Shown: positions 20,030-34,750 of the stretch, piece by piece
How positions within the stretch are numbered: the first letter of the stretch is position 1
How the letters are laid out: each line of letters begins with the position of its first letter
From: Gordonia insulae
GTDB taxonomy: Bacteria > Actinomycetota > Actinomycetes > Mycobacteriales > Mycobacteriaceae
DNA: 64,000 nt
Direction of reading: 5' to 3'
Assembly (NCBI RefSeq): GCF_003855095.1
Contig: NZ_CP033972.1
Span: 868,001-932,000 of the forward strand
Notes under the pieces: model-generated
Told to the model about the DNA's origin: nothing
Seen by the model: the letters and a program-made list of their open reading frames with translations, nothing else
Databases searched by the model: none
Position numbers and translations under genes: made by a program

Positions 20030-21216
20030 GTGTTGCGCTGGATAACTGCCGGAGAGTCCCATGGCCCGGCCCTGGTCGCCATCGTCGAGGGGATGGTGGC
20101 CGGAGTGGAGATCACCTCGTCCGACATCGCCGAACAACTCGCGCGTCGACGCCTCGGCTATGGGCGTGGGGCGCGGATGAAGTTCGAGGCGGACAAGATC
20201 ACCCTTGTCGGCGGGCTTCGGCACGGCCGGACCATGGGTGGACCCGTCGCGGTCGAGATCGCCAACTCGGAATGGCCCAAGTGGGAGACCGTGATGGCCG
20301 CCGACCCGGTCGATCCGGCCGAACTCGAGGGCAGCGCGCGTAACGCGCCGCTGACCCGGCCACGTCCCGGCCATGCCGACTACTCCGGCATGCTCAAGTA
20401 CGGCTTCGACGACGCGCGTCCGGTCCTCGAACGCGCCAGCGCCCGCGAGACCGCCGCGCGGGTGGCAGCCGGTACGGTCGCACGCAACTTCCTGCGCCAG
20501 GTGTTCGGTATCGAGGTGCTCTCGCACGTCATCTCGATCGGGGCCAGCGACCCCTATGACGGTCCGGCACCCCGGTATGCCGATCTGCCCGCGATCGACG
20601 AGAGCCCTGTGCGGGCGTTCGACGCCGCCGCCGGGCAGCGGATGATCGATGAGATCGAAGCGGCCAAGAAGGACGGCGACACGCTGGGCGGCGTCGTCGA
20701 GGTGGTCGCCACCGGAGTGCCCGTCGGACTCGGATCGCATGTCAGCGGGGACACCCGACTCGACGCACGGCTCGCCGGCGCGCTGATGGGCATCCAGGCC
20801 ATCAAGGGCGTCGAGGTGGGTGACGGTTTCACCACCGCGCGTCGTCGCGGCAGCCAGGCCCACGACGAGATGGTGCCCGGCCCCGACGGTGTGCTGCGGT
20901 CCACCAACCGCGCCGGCGGACTCGAGGGCGGTATGACCAACGGCGAAGACGTCCGGGTGCGGGCCGCGATGAAGCCGATCTCGACGGTGCCGCGCGCACT
21001 GTCCACGGTCGACATGGCGACCGGGGAAGAGGCCGTCGCGATCCACCAGCGGTCCGACGTGTGCGCGGTGCCCGCGGCCGGTGTGGTCGCCGAGGCGATG
21101 GTCGCGTTGGTCCTCGCGCAGGCGGCCCTGGACAAGTTCGGCGGCGACTCGGTCACCGAGACCGCGGAGAACCTCGCCGGCTACCGCAAGCTCATCGCCG
21201 CCCGGCCTCCGCACTC

Positions 21217-21220
<4 letters not shown>
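20030..21220 (+). CDS. aroC: Chorismate synthase
   Basis: A 396-residue enzyme converting EPSP to chorismate with reduced FMN. The protein begins [16 protein letters not shown], the family's normal N-terminus, so the GTG at 20030 is preferred to the ATG at 20012. Conserved features include [60 protein letters not shown] and [14 protein letters not shown]. No convincing Shine-Dalgarno is present. Its stop overlaps the aroK start (ATGA). Confidence 0.97.
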
Positions 21221-22874
<1,654 letters not shown>

Positions 22875-22888
22875 CTCGGATGTGAAAA

Positions 22889-22927
22889 AACTCCCATCGC
22901 TGCCGGACATTCCGGGCGATGGGAGTT
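22889..22927 (+). terminator. Bidirectional terminator between aroB and the membrane protein gene
   Basis: A perfect 12-bp stem, AACTCCCATCGC at 22889-22900 with GCGATGGGAGTT at 22916-22927. It is flanked by an A run (22885-22890) on the left and CTTT on the right, so it can act as an intrinsic terminator in either direction. The loop can itself fold (CCGG, acatt, CCGG). It lies between the convergent ends of aroB and the B-4DMT-like gene. Confidence 0.88.
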
Positions 22928-22961
22928 CTTTGGTGTGTCGGAAGGCCGCAGAGGCGGTCGC

Positions 22962-23456
22962 TCAGCTCGCGGCGTGCTCGGGGTCCCGATCGGGATGGAC
23001 CGACCAGTCGTCGTCGTTCGACTCGCCCTTGCGCTGATCGCGACGCACCAGGAAACGTCCGATCGCGGCACCCACGAAGGCGGGCGCGAAGACCAGCAGC
23101 GCGGTGAACGATCCACCCGCGACGATTTCGACGAACAGATTCGCCTCGCCGATCCCGGCGAACACGAATCGGCCCAGGATCCAGCCGATGATGCCGGCCA
23201 GGACTCCGGCGAGCAGACCGGCCTGCAGCCAGCGAACCGTCAGGTCGTCATAGTCGTCGGGATCCGGGTTGGCACGGGCGTCGGCCATGCCGTCGATACC
23301 ACCCCACACCAGGGCGACGAGAACGACCGCGGCGATCGCGATCGTCTTCCAGACGGTGGTGTGCAGGGGGGCGTTGACCACCGCCACACCGAGCAGGACA
23401 CGGGCGATGACGTGAACGACGGTCATGGCCAGACCGCGCAGCAACCACGAAGACAT
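22962..23456 (-). CDS. B-4DMT-like small membrane transporter family protein
   Basis: A 164-residue protein with four predicted membrane helices (about residues 1-25, 33-50, 75-100 and 105-130) and an acidic, charged C-terminus. Members are annotated as B-4DMT family transporters, bacterial four-helix relatives of the drug/metabolite superfamily; the cargo is unknown. The start at 23456 (MSSWLLRGLAM) is preferred over an upstream frame extension of 32 low-complexity residues. The gene is convergent with aroB and divergent from pepQ, the position of Rv2536 in M. tuberculosis. Confidence 0.75.
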   Translation of the reverse strand: MSSWLLRGLAMTVVHVIARVLLGVAVVNAPLHTTVWKTIAIAAVVLVALVWGGIDGMADARANPDPDDYDDLTVRWLQAGLLAGVLAGIIGWILGRFVFAGIGEANLFVEIVAGGSFTALLVFAPAFVGAAIGRFLVRRDQRKGESNDDDWSVHPDRDPEHAAS

Positions 23457-23554
23457 AGCGGACAGGGTACGCAACGGGGAACGTGTTCCAAAACACTTCC
23501 CCGTCCGGGGTGGTCGCCGGGGTGGTGTGCCGGGTGGGCCGACGGACCGCACGG

Positions 23555-23560
23555 TAGCGT
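23555..23560 (+). promoter_or_regulatory. Candidate -10 for leaderless pepQ
   Basis: TAGCGT matches the TANNNT -10 pattern and ends 6 nt before the pepQ ATG at 23567, so transcription would start at or next to the A of the start codon. The GAAAGG between them abuts the ATG and is too close to act as a normal Shine-Dalgarno. Confidence 0.45.
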
Positions 23561-23566
23561 GAAAGG

Positions 23567-24709
23567 ATGCCTGCCGAAGCCATGACCAGCGCTTACCGAG
23601 CGCGCCGTGATCGTCTGCGGGCGGCGCTCGCCGGATCTGCGAACCCGGCCGACGCCGTCGTCGTCAGCGATCTCGTCAACGTGCGGTACCTGACCGGGTT
23701 CACCGGGTCCAATGCGGCCGTCCTCATCTGGGTCGACGACCCGGCCGCGGACCGCATCTGCACCGACGGGCGCTACATCACCCAGGTGGCGCAGCAGGCG
23801 GGTGACCTCGAGGCGGTCATCGCCCGGGACTGCCTCACCGAACTGGCGCTGCGGGCGCGCGACTCGGGCGCCGCGACCGTCGCCTTCGAGGCCGATACGG
23901 TCACCGTCGCGCAGTACCGCGGGCTGCGGGCACGGATCGCCGACGACCACGACACGCCCCCACGGCTGACCGCACACACCGGACTGGTCCAGCAACTGCG
24001 GATCATCAAGGATCCTGGTGAGATCGACCTGCTGCGGCAGGCCTGCGGCGTCGGGGATCAGGCCCTGGCGACGATCATCGAGCGCGGCGTGATCCGGGCA
24101 GGTGCCACCGAGCGTCAGGTGGCGCGCGCCCTGGAATGGGAGATGTACGCGCTCGGCGCCGACGACATCGCCTTCGAGACCATCGTGGCCGCCGGCGCCA
24201 ACTCCGCCGTGCCGCATCACCGGCCCACCGATGCGGTGCTCGCCGACGGCGACTTCGTGAAGATCGACTTCGGAGCCGTCGTCGGGGGATACCACTCCGA
24301 CATGACCAGGACCTATGTGCTGTCGCACGCCGCCGACTGGCAACGCGAGATCTACGACCTGGTCGAGGCGGCGCAGGCGGCGGGACGTGCGGCGCTGCAC
24401 CCGGGTGCCGACCTTCGCGCAGTCGACGCCGCGGCCCGTTCGGTGATCGCCGACGCCGGGCACGGCGAGCATTACGTCCACGGCCTCGGCCACGGCGTCG
24501 GGCTGGAGATCCACGAAGCGCCGGGAATCGGCGCGCTCGCGACGGGTACACTGCCTTGCGGCGCGGCGGTGACCGTGGAGCCCGGCGTCTACCTCCCCGG
24601 TCGAGGTGGCGTCAGGATCGAGGACACACTCGTCGTCACCAGTATGGAGACGGCCGGTGACACACCGGACCTGCTGACCGCCACCGACAAGGCATTCACC
24701 GTCATCTGA
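23567..24709 (+). CDS. pepQ: Xaa-Pro aminopeptidase/dipeptidase (M24B)
   Basis: A 380-residue pita-bread-fold metallopeptidase cleaving Xaa-Pro bonds in the cytoplasm. A creatinase-like N-terminal domain (about 1-135) includes VRYLTGFTGSNAAVL. All metal ligands are visible: Asp in VKIDFGA, Asp in YHSDMTRTY, His in GLGHGVGLEIHE, Glu in TVEPGVYL and Glu in VRIEDTLVV. The ATG at 23567 fits a leaderless start; an in-frame ATG at 23582 is the alternative. The order pepQ-efp-nusB is conserved in actinobacteria. Confidence 0.92.
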   Translation: MPAEAMTSAYRARRDRLRAALAGSANPADAVVVSDLVNVRYLTGFTGSNAAVLIWVDDPAADRICTDGRYITQVAQQAGDLEAVIARDCLTELALRARDSGAATVAFEADTVTVAQYRGLRARIADDHDTPPRLTAHTGLVQQLRIIKDPGEIDLLRQACGVGDQALATIIERGVIRAGATERQVARALEWEMYALGADDIAFETIVAAGANSAVPHHRPTDAVLADGDFVKIDFGAVVGGYHSDMTRTYVLSHAADWQREIYDLVEAAQAAGRAALHPGADLRAVDAAARSVIADAGHGEHYVHGLGHGVGLEIHEAPGIGALATGTLPCGAAVTVEPGVYLPGRGGVRIEDTLVVTSMETAGDTPDLLTATDKAFTVI

Positions 24710-24740
24710 CGGCAATTGACATCAAGTTAGGGAAGAGAAC

Positions 24741-25304
24741 ATGGCGACCACCGCCGATTTCAAGAACGGCCTCGTGCTGCGCATGGACGACCAGCTCTGG
24801 CAGATCCAGGAATTCCAGCACGTCAAGCCCGGCAAGGGCCCGGCGTTCGTGCGCACCAAGATCAAGAACGTGATGTCCGGCAAGACCGTCGACAAGACGT
24901 TCAACGCCGGCGTGAAGGTGGAGACCGCGACGGTCGACCGTCGCGACATGACCTACCTGTACAACGACGGCTCCGATTACGTGTTCATGGACACCCAGGA
25001 CTACGAGCAGTTCGCGATCTCGCCGGCCACCGTCGGCGAGGGCGCGCGCTTCCTGCTGGAGAACATGACCGTGCAGGTCTCGCTCAACGAGGGCACCCCG
25101 CTGTTCATCGAGCTGCCGGTCACGATCGAGTTGCTGGTCCAGCAGACCGACCCGGGCCTGCAGGGCGACCGCTCCACCGGTGGTACCAAGCCCGCGACGA
25201 TGGAGACCGGTGCCGAGATCCAGGTGCCGCTGTTCATCAACACCGGGGACAAGCTGAAGGTCGACTCCCGCGACGGCAGCTACCTCGGCCGCGTCAACGC
25301 TTGA
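24741..25304 (+). CDS. efp: Elongation factor P
   Basis: A 187-residue three-domain translation factor that rescues ribosomes stalled at polyproline. The KOW-like domain carries the tip loop KPGKGPAF with Lys32, the residue that is modified in some bacteria. No EpmA, EpmB or EarP gene is in the window, and related actinobacteria are thought to use unmodified EF-P with a palindromic PGKGP loop, which is exactly what is present. The ATG follows AGGGAAGAG. The 3' end overlaps the TTG start proposed for nusB. Confidence 0.97.
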   Translation: MATTADFKNGLVLRMDDQLWQIQEFQHVKPGKGPAFVRTKIKNVMSGKTVDKTFNAGVKVETATVDRRDMTYLYNDGSDYVFMDTQDYEQFAISPATVGEGARFLLENMTVQVSLNEGTPLFIELPVTIELLVQQTDPGLQGDRSTGGTKPATMETGAEIQVPLFINTGDKLKVDSRDGSYLGRVNA

Positions 25305-25798
25305 GCACGCGAAGCCAGTCAGTGAAGAAATCCGGTACCCGACACAAGGCCCGCCGTCGCGCGGTCGACCTGCTGTTCGAGGCGGAGGCCAAGAAGGTCA
25401 GCCCCGCGCAGCTGGTCGCCGAGCGACGCGAGTACGTCCGCGACGACGAGAGCGTCGGCACCATCCACGACTACACCGCGACCGTCATCGACGGCCTGAG
25501 CGGCGATCTGACCCAGGTCGACGCCGTCGTCTCCTCGCATCTGCGCGGCTGGACACTGGAACGGCTGCCCGCGGTCGACCGTGCGATCCTGCGGCTGGCG
25601 ACCTGGGAACTGTTCAACGCGGTCGACGTCGATCCCGTCGTGATCGTCGACGAGGCGGTGGAGCTGGCCAAGGAGCTCTCCACCGACGACTCGCCGGCGT
25701 TCGTCAACGGTGTGCTGGCACGGATCGCCGAACTGGCCCCGCAGGTGCGTGCCGCGGCGGCCGCGGGCGACGATCGCCCGGCCCCGGGCACCGAGTGA
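25301..25798 (+). CDS. nusB: Transcription antitermination factor NusB
   Basis: A 165-residue all-helical RNA-binding protein that joins NusE (S10) in antitermination on rRNA operons. Typical sequences are the Arg-rich [37 protein letters not shown] and [14 protein letters not shown], then SPAFVNGVL. The start is either TTG 25301, overlapping the efp stop (TTGA), or the in-frame GTG at 25322, seven codons later. Neither has a strong Shine-Dalgarno; the coupled TTG is used here. Confidence 0.94.
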   Translation: MSTRSQSVKKSGTRHKARRRAVDLLFEAEAKKVSPAQLVAERREYVRDDESVGTIHDYTATVIDGLSGDLTQVDAVVSSHLRGWTLERLPAVDRAILRLATWELFNAVDVDPVVIVDEAVELAKELSTDDSPAFVNGVLARIAELAPQVRAAAAAGDDRPAPGTE

Positions 25799-25860
25799 CC
25801 TCACTCCCGGTTTGACGCACCACACACCTCGTCGACTCGGATTCGCGAGGTGGTGGCGTG

Positions 25861-25866
25861 TAGAGT
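25861..25866 (+). promoter_or_regulatory. Candidate pyr operon -10
   Basis: TAGAGT fits the -10 consensus and would start the pyr transcript near 25873, about ten bases before the PyrR-type hairpin. Just upstream, CACCTCG (25826-25832) and CGAGGTG (25846-25852) can pair and may end the nusB transcript. No strong -35 is seen. Confidence 0.45.
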
Positions 25867-25881
25867 TCTGCGAGACAGACA

Positions 25882-25918
25882 TCCTTTAACGATCCGTCCG
25901 GCGAGGCGGAGAAGGAGG
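25882..25918 (+). promoter_or_regulatory. PyrR-binding RNA hairpin overlapping the pyrR Shine-Dalgarno
   Basis: The sequence reads CCTTTAACGA, CCGTCC, GGCGAGGCGG, AGAAGGAGG in order. The lower stem pairs CCTT with AAGG and the upper stem pairs CCGTCC with GGCGG around a GAGGC-containing loop. This matches the Bacillus PyrR binding loop (CUUUAA, CAGUCC, AGAGAGGCUG, GAAGGA) both in sequence and spacing. The 3' arm contains AAGGAGG, the Shine-Dalgarno of pyrR, so PyrR bound with UMP would block ribosomes. Translational repression by PyrR has been reported in Mycobacterium smegmatis. Confidence 0.8.
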
Positions 25919-25923
25919 TCGGC

Positions 25924-26550
25924 TTGACCATGTCGACTGACGGTGTGCAGCCAACCGACGATGCCCGGCCCTCCGGGCGGGTTCTGCTCGACGCTTCCGA
26001 CGTAGCCCGCACCATTGCCCGGGTCGCGCACGAGGTGATCGAGAAGACGGCCCTCGACTCTTCCGCCGCACCCCGCGTGGTGATCATCGGAATCCCTACG
26101 CGTGGAACATATCTCGCTTCCCGCCTGGCCGAGAAGATCAACGAGTTCGCCGGCACCGACGTGCCGGTCGGATACCTCGACATCACGCTCTACCGCGACG
26201 ACCTGCGTGCCAAGCCGCACCGGGCGCTGGAACGCACGGTCGTTCCGCCGGGCGGCGTCGACAACGCGGTCGTCGTGCTCGTCGACGACGTCCTCTTCTC
26301 CGGCCGGACCGTCCGCGCCGCGCTCGACGCGCTGCGCGACCTGGGGCGTCCGGCCGCGGTGCAGTTGGCCGTCCTGGTCGACCGCGGCCACCGCGAACTG
26401 CCGCTGCGCGCCGACTACGTCGGCAAGAACATCCCCACATCCCGCGACGAGAACGTGTCGGTGCACCTCGAGGAGCACGACGGCATCGACCAGGTCGTGT
26501 TGAGTCCGGCCCCGCCTCGGCAGACGTCCGTCCCCGGAGGCCAGAGCTGA
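25924..26550 (+). CDS. pyrR: Bifunctional pyr operon regulator / uracil phosphoribosyltransferase
   Basis: A 208-residue PyrR protein. The PRPP-binding motif [18 protein letters not shown] is at about residues 112-129, and [12 protein letters not shown] holds the flexible/Arg region near 54-65. PyrR senses UMP and binds pyr leader RNA; it also has uracil phosphoribosyltransferase activity. The start is TTG 25924 at 5 nt from AAGGAGG, or ATG 25930 at 11 nt; spacing favours TTG but the ATG cannot be excluded. It begins the seven-gene pyr operon, and its stop shares a base with the pyrB ATG (TGATG). Confidence 0.95.
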   Translation: MTMSTDGVQPTDDARPSGRVLLDASDVARTIARVAHEVIEKTALDSSAAPRVVIIGIPTRGTYLASRLAEKINEFAGTDVPVGYLDITLYRDDLRAKPHRALERTVVPPGGVDNAVVVLVDDVLFSGRTVRAALDALRDLGRPAAVQLAVLVDRGHRELPLRADYVGKNIPTSRDENVSVHLEEHDGIDQVVLSPAPPRQTSVPGGQS

Positions 26551-27536
26551 TGCGTCACCTGCTCTCCACCCAGGATCTCTCCGCCGACGAGGCGACCGAA
26601 CTCCTCGACGAGGCAGAACGTTTCGAACAGGCTCTGACCGGGCGCGAGGTCCGCAAGCTCCCGACGCTGCGGGGCCGCACGGTCATGACGGTCTTCTACG
26701 AGAACTCGACCCGCACCCGGGTGTCCTTCGAGGTGGCCGGCAAATGGATGAGCGCCGACGTCATCAACGTGAGTGCGTCGAGCAGTTCGGCAGGCAAGGG
26801 CGAGTCGCTGCGGGACACCGCCAAGACGCTCCATGCGGCGGGCGCCGACGCACTGATCGTCCGGCACCCGGCCTCCGGAGCCGCGCATCAGATCGCGGGC
26901 TGGACCGCGGGTCCCGACGACGACGGGCCGGCCATCATCAATGCCGGCGACGGCACCCACGAGCATCCGACCCAGGCGTTGCTCGACGCGCTCACCCTGC
27001 GCCAGCGACTCGGGTCGCTGAACGGGCGCCGCGTCGCGATCGTCGGTGACGTCCTGCACTCGCGGGTGGCCCGATCCAATGCCCACCTGCTGTCCACCCT
27101 GGGCGCCGAGGTGGTGCTCGTGGCGCCGCCGACGCTGCTGCCGGTCGGGGTGGCGGAATGGCCGGTGATCACGTCCAACGACCTCGACGCCGAACTGCCC
27201 GCGGTCGACGCGGTGATGATGCTGCGCGTGCAGGCCGAGCGGATGAACGGCGGATTCTTCCCGAGCGCGCGTGAGTACTCGGTGCGTTACGGCCTCAACG
27301 ACCGACGGATGAACCTGCTGCCCGACGACGCCGTGGTCCTGCATCCCGGCCCGATGCTGCGCGGCATGGAGATCGGCTACTCGGTCGCCGATTCACCGCG
27401 CGCGACCGTGCTCGAGCAGGTCCGCAACGGCGTGCACGTGCGGATGGCGGTGCTGTTCCGCCTGCTCGTCGGCACCGACAGCGCGCCGAGCCCGGCGAAC
27501 ACCCCGGGAGCCCAGCGAGGGGAGATGCAGAAGTGA
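26550..27536 (+). CDS. pyrB: Aspartate carbamoyltransferase catalytic subunit
   Basis: A 328-residue enzyme condensing carbamoyl phosphate with aspartate. The carbamoyl-phosphate loop [12 protein letters not shown] is near residues 51-62. [28 protein letters not shown] and the C-terminal [11 protein letters not shown] are all present. GGAGG lies 9 nt before the ATG. The TGATG junction with pyrR and the GTGA overlap with pyrC indicate coupling. No pyrI regulatory subunit is present, as expected in this group. Confidence 0.97.
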   Translation: MRHLLSTQDLSADEATELLDEAERFEQALTGREVRKLPTLRGRTVMTVFYENSTRTRVSFEVAGKWMSADVINVSASSSSAGKGESLRDTAKTLHAAGADALIVRHPASGAAHQIAGWTAGPDDDGPAIINAGDGTHEHPTQALLDALTLRQRLGSLNGRRVAIVGDVLHSRVARSNAHLLSTLGAEVVLVAPPTLLPVGVAEWPVITSNDLDAELPAVDAVMMLRVQAERMNGGFFPSAREYSVRYGLNDRRMNLLPDDAVVLHPGPMLRGMEIGYSVADSPRATVLEQVRNGVHVRMAVLFRLLVGTDSAPSPANTPGAQRGEMQK

Positions 27537-28843
27537 GCGCTCCGACATCCGGATCGGTCCTGATCACCGACGTCCGTCCCTACGGCGAGGGTGAGCCGAT
27601 CGACGTAGTGGTCGTCGACGGCACCATCAACGAGATCGGCTCGGAGTTGTCCGCGCCGGCCGGGGCCGACCGCATCGACGGCGGCGGCGCGATCCTGCTG
27701 CCGGGTCTGGTCGACCTGCACACCCACCTGCGTGAGCCCGGCCGGGAAGACACCGAGACGATCCGCACCGGATCCGCGGCGGCCGCGCTCGGTGGCTACA
27801 CCGCGGTGTTCGCCATGGCGAACACCGATCCGGTCGCCGACAACTCGACCGTCACCGACAACGTCTGGCGCACGGGCCGCGACATCGGACTCGTCGACGT
27901 GTACCCGGTCGGTGCCGTCACCGTCGGGCTCGCCGGCAAGCAACTCGCCGAGATGGGCATGATGGCGGCCGGCGTGGCGGGAGTGCGCATGTTCAGCGAC
28001 GACGGCAAGTGCGTCGACGACCCGCTACTCATGCGCCGCGCACTCGAGTACGCGAAGAGCCTCGACGTGTTGATCGCCCAGCACGCGGAGGAGCCGCGGC
28101 TGACCGTCGGGGCCGTCGCCCACGAAGGACCGAATGCCGCACGGCTCGGTCTCGCCGGGTGGCCCCGTGCCGCCGAGGAGTCGATCGTCATCCGCGACGC
28201 ACTGTTGGCGCGGGATGCCGGGACCCGGGTCCACATCTGTCACGCCTCCACCGAGGGCACCGTCGAACTGCTGCGCTGGGCGCGCGCGCAGGGGATCGCG
28301 ATCAGCGCCGAGGTGACGCCGCACCATCTGTTGCTCGACGACTCGCGCCTTGCCACGTACGACCCGGTGAACAAGGTCAACCCACCGCTGCGCGAGGCCC
28401 GCGACAACATCGCGCTGCGGCAGGCGCTCGCCGACGGTGTGATCGACTGCGTCGCCACCGATCACGCGCCGCATGCCGCCCAGGAGAAGGCGTGTGAGTT
28501 CGGCCAGGCCCGACCGGGCATGCTCGGACTGCAGACCGCATTGCCGATCGTCGTCGAGACGATGGTCGCCACCGGCCTGCTGGACTGGCGCGGCGTCGCG
28601 AAGGTGATGAGCGAGCGGCCGGCACAGATCGTCGGGCTGACCGATCAGGGACGGCCGATCGAGGTCGGGGAGCCGGCCAATCTCACGCTGATCGATCCGG
28701 ACACGTCGTGGGTTGTCGACCCCGACGGCCTGGCCAGCCTGTCACGCAACACCCCGTACGAGTCGATGACGATGCCCGCCACCGTGACCGCGACCGTGCT
28801 CCGCGGGGTGGTCACCGCTCGCGACGGTGAGGTCACCCGATGA
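27533..28843 (+). CDS. pyrC: Dihydroorotase (class I)
   Basis: A 436-residue amidohydrolase closing carbamoyl aspartate to dihydroorotate. The zinc-binding [10 protein letters not shown] is near residue 60. Other ligands are in [15 protein letters not shown] and the catalytic Asp in ATDHAPH. The region [11 protein letters not shown], where type I enzymes place a metal-ligand Asp, is intact. The GTG start overlaps the pyrB stop (GTGA), and AGGGGAGA lies upstream. Confidence 0.96.
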   Translation: MSAPTSGSVLITDVRPYGEGEPIDVVVVDGTINEIGSELSAPAGADRIDGGGAILLPGLVDLHTHLREPGREDTETIRTGSAAAALGGYTAVFAMANTDPVADNSTVTDNVWRTGRDIGLVDVYPVGAVTVGLAGKQLAEMGMMAAGVAGVRMFSDDGKCVDDPLLMRRALEYAKSLDVLIAQHAEEPRLTVGAVAHEGPNAARLGLAGWPRAAEESIVIRDALLARDAGTRVHICHASTEGTVELLRWARAQGIAISAEVTPHHLLLDDSRLATYDPVNKVNPPLREARDNIALRQALADGVIDCVATDHAPHAAQEKACEFGQARPGMLGLQTALPIVVETMVATGLLDWRGVAKVMSERPAQIVGLTDQGRPIEVGEPANLTLIDPDTSWVVDPDGLASLSRNTPYESMTMPATVTATVLRGVVTARDGEVTR

Positions 28844-29394
28844 GCGGGTTCGAGCTGACCGTCCTGCTGGTCGTGGTCCTGGTCTGGTTGGGACTGGTCG
28901 CCCTCGCTGTGCGCGGGTGGCGCAACCGCGGCCGTCGTCAGGCGGACGTGATCGGGACGCCCCCGGCGGTTCCCGCCGACCTCTCCGCACCGACGCGCGG
29001 TCCCGACACCGGCTTGTACGTCGGCAGCACCATGGCGCCGAGCTGGCAGAACCGGATCGCGGTGGGGGACTTCGGGGATCGCGCCGCCGCGGCGATATCC
29101 GCGTACCCGGACGGCATCCTGATCGAACGGCGGGGCGCATCCGAGATCTGGATCCCGCGGTCGTCGATCACCGCGGTGCGGACCGAGCGCGGTCTGGCCG
29201 GGAAGGTGATGACCGCGGACGGCGTGCTGGTGATCCGCTGGGTGTTGCCGAGCGGGACCGAGATCGACTCGGGCCTGCGCGCGGACGACAAGAGTGTTTA
29301 TCCCGGGTGGGTTGCCGACTACGCGGCCACGGCAGCTGAACACGACGCCGGGAGCGCGGCGAGCGGGCAGGACGAGAAGGGGAAAGAGCAATGA
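28840..29394 (+). CDS. Membrane-anchored PH-like domain protein of the pyr operon
   Basis: A 184-residue protein. It has one N-terminal membrane helix (about residues 5-25), a basic stretch ([10 protein letters not shown]), a linker, then a compact beta-rich domain (about 60-155) typical of the PH-like proteins annotated at this spot. The tail is polar. It overlaps both neighbours by ATGA (pyrC before, carA after), so it is made together with the pyrimidine enzymes. The counterpart in M. tuberculosis is Rv1382. No function is known; a regulatory or membrane-tethering role for the pathway is only an inference. Confidence 0.7.
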   Translation: MSGFELTVLLVVVLVWLGLVALAVRGWRNRGRRQADVIGTPPAVPADLSAPTRGPDTGLYVGSTMAPSWQNRIAVGDFGDRAAAAISAYPDGILIERRGASEIWIPRSSITAVRTERGLAGKVMTADGVLVIRWVLPSGTEIDSGLRADDKSVYPGWVADYAATAAEHDAGSAASGQDEKGKEQ

Positions 29395-30580
29395 GCACAG
29401 CGGTTCTGGTGCTGGAGAACGGGCAGGTCTTCCGCGGCCTGCCGTTCGGGGCCGTCGGCGAGACGCTCGGCGAGGCGGTGTTCTGCACGGCGATGACCGG
29501 CTATCAGGAGACCCTGACCGACCCGAGTTACCACCGGCAGATCGTCGTGGCCACGGCGCCGCAGATCGGCAACACCGGCTGGAACGACGAGGACGGCGAG
29601 AGCACCGGCAGCGCGGGTAGCGACTCGGCGACGGGGGACTCGGGCAAGATCTGGGTCGCCGGTTACGCCGTGCGCAATCCCACACGGCGCGTGTCGAACT
29701 GGCGGGCCACCACGTCACTGGAGGACGAACTCCGTCGTCAGGAGGTCGTGGGTATCGCCGGCATCGACACCCGGACGCTGGTCCGCGTGTTGCGCGACCA
29801 CGGCTCGATGCGCGCCGGGATCTTCTCCGGCGCGGCGGTGTCGACGGACGACGATCTGGTCTCGCGGGTCCGTAATCAGCCGGAGATGAAGGGCGCCAAC
29901 CTGGCCGGTGAGGTGACCACCGACACGGGTTACGTCGTGGAACCCGCCGCGGGCACCGGAAGTGGTGGCGGCGAAGCCCGATTCACGGTCGCGGCTCTCG
30001 ACCTCGGCATCAAGACCAACACCCCGCGGATGTTCGCGCAGCGAGGTGTACAGGTACATGTGTTGCCGTCGACGGTCGGTCTCGACGCGATCACCGATCT
30101 GAAGCCGGATGGCGTGTTCCTGTCCAACGGGCCGGGTGATCCGGCGACCGCCGACGCCACCGTGGAGTTGACGCGGGGTGTCCTCGGCGCAGGGCTGCCG
30201 CTGTTCGGCATCTGCTTCGGCAACCAGATCCTCGGTCGGGCGCTCGGGCGGAGCACCTACAAGATGAAGTTCGGTCATCGCGGCATCAACATCCCGGTGA
30301 TCGACCACGTGACCGGCACGGTGTCGATCACCGCGCAGAACCACGGGTTCGCACTCGAAGGTGAGGCCGGCGAGGAGTTCGACACCGACTTCGGCCGGGC
30401 CCGAGTGAGTCACGTCTGCGCCAACGACGGCACCGTCGAGGGCGTGGAATTACTTTCGGGACAGGCCTTTTCGGTCCAGTACCACCCGGAGGCGGCGGCC
30501 GGTCCACACGACGCCGCATACCTCTTCGACAAGTTCGTCACCCTCCTCGAGGGTGGCGCTGCGCAAGGAACGAGAGCCTG

Positions 30581-30581
<1 letters not shown>
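29391..30581 (+). CDS. carA: Carbamoyl phosphate synthase small (glutaminase) subunit
   Basis: A 396-residue amidotransferase subunit releasing ammonia from glutamine for CarB. The N-terminal CarA domain includes [20 protein letters not shown]. The class I glutaminase domain has the nucleophile Cys in [10 protein letters not shown] and the His-Glu pair in VQYHPEAA. A Ser/Gly/Asp-rich stretch at about residues 70-84 looks like a small surface insertion compared with mycobacterial sequences. The ATG overlaps the previous stop (ATGA), and the end joins carB by TGATG. Confidence 0.96.
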
Positions 30582-33912
<3,331 letters not shown>

Positions 33913-33916
<4 letters not shown>

Positions 33917-34749
33917 CCGCGCCGCCCTCGTCCGGGTTCGCACCGCGATACCGCGAGGTGATCGGGGAGCGGGGCCGTCTGTGCGTCGGCATCGACCCAC
34001 ACGCCGAACTGCTCGAGGAGTGGGGCCTACCGGTCTCGATCGACGGGTTGTCGAGGTTCGCGGACATCTGTGTCGAGGCGTTGGGACCGGTCGCCGCGGT
34101 CATCAAACCGCAGGTCGCCTTCTTCGAGGTCTTCGGCTCCGGCGGATTCGCCGTTCTGGAGAAGGTGATCCGCGGCGCTCAGGCGGCCGGTGCGCTGGTC
34201 CTCGCCGACGCCAAACGTGGTGACATCGGCTCGACGATGCAGGCGTACGCCACCGCATGGCTCGGGGACGCCTCACCGCTGTGCTCGGACGCCGTCACCG
34301 TCTCGCCCTACCTCGGGTTCGGTTCCCTCGCTCCCGCCGTGGAGGCGGCACGTGCGACCGAGCGCGGGGTCTTCGTGCTCGCCCGCACCTCGAACCCCGA
34401 GGGCGCACGGATTCAGCTCGCCGACGCGGACGGACGAGCGGTCGGACAGACCGTCGTCGACGCCGCGGCCGTGGAGAACGCCGACGGATCGGCGACCGTA
34501 GGACTGGTCGTCGGCGCCACGCGCGCGCACGGCCTCGACCTCGGTGCGCTGCAGGGGCCGATACTGTCGCCCGGGCTCGGCGCGCAGGGGGCCACCCCGG
34601 CGGATCTCGCCGAGGTGTTCGCCGACGCCGACACGGCCTGGTTGCTGCCCGCGAGCAGTCGGGGAGTGTTGCGCAGCGGACCGGCGATCGGAGAGCTCCG
34701 ATCTGCTTGTGAGCGCACGCGTGACGAGGTGGAGTCGGCGCTGCGCTGA
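33913..34749 (+). CDS. pyrF: Orotidine 5'-phosphate decarboxylase (long actinobacterial type)
   Basis: A 278-residue enzyme making UMP from OMP, the last step of the pathway. The catalytic Lys/Asp tetrad is in [15 protein letters not shown] (near residues 96-110). [16 protein letters not shown] N-terminal sequence ([10 protein letters not shown]) and [12 protein letters not shown] are typical of the type 2 family. The ATG overlaps the carB stop. Its own stop lies one base from the stop of the convergent lipoprotein gene, so there is no space for a conventional terminator. Confidence 0.95.
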
Positions 34750-34750
34750 A

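Noticed and set aside
24716..24721. TTGACA before efp considered as a -35 element
   Set aside because: The matching -10 would fall on the efp start codon, and no TANNNT is present at a useful distance.
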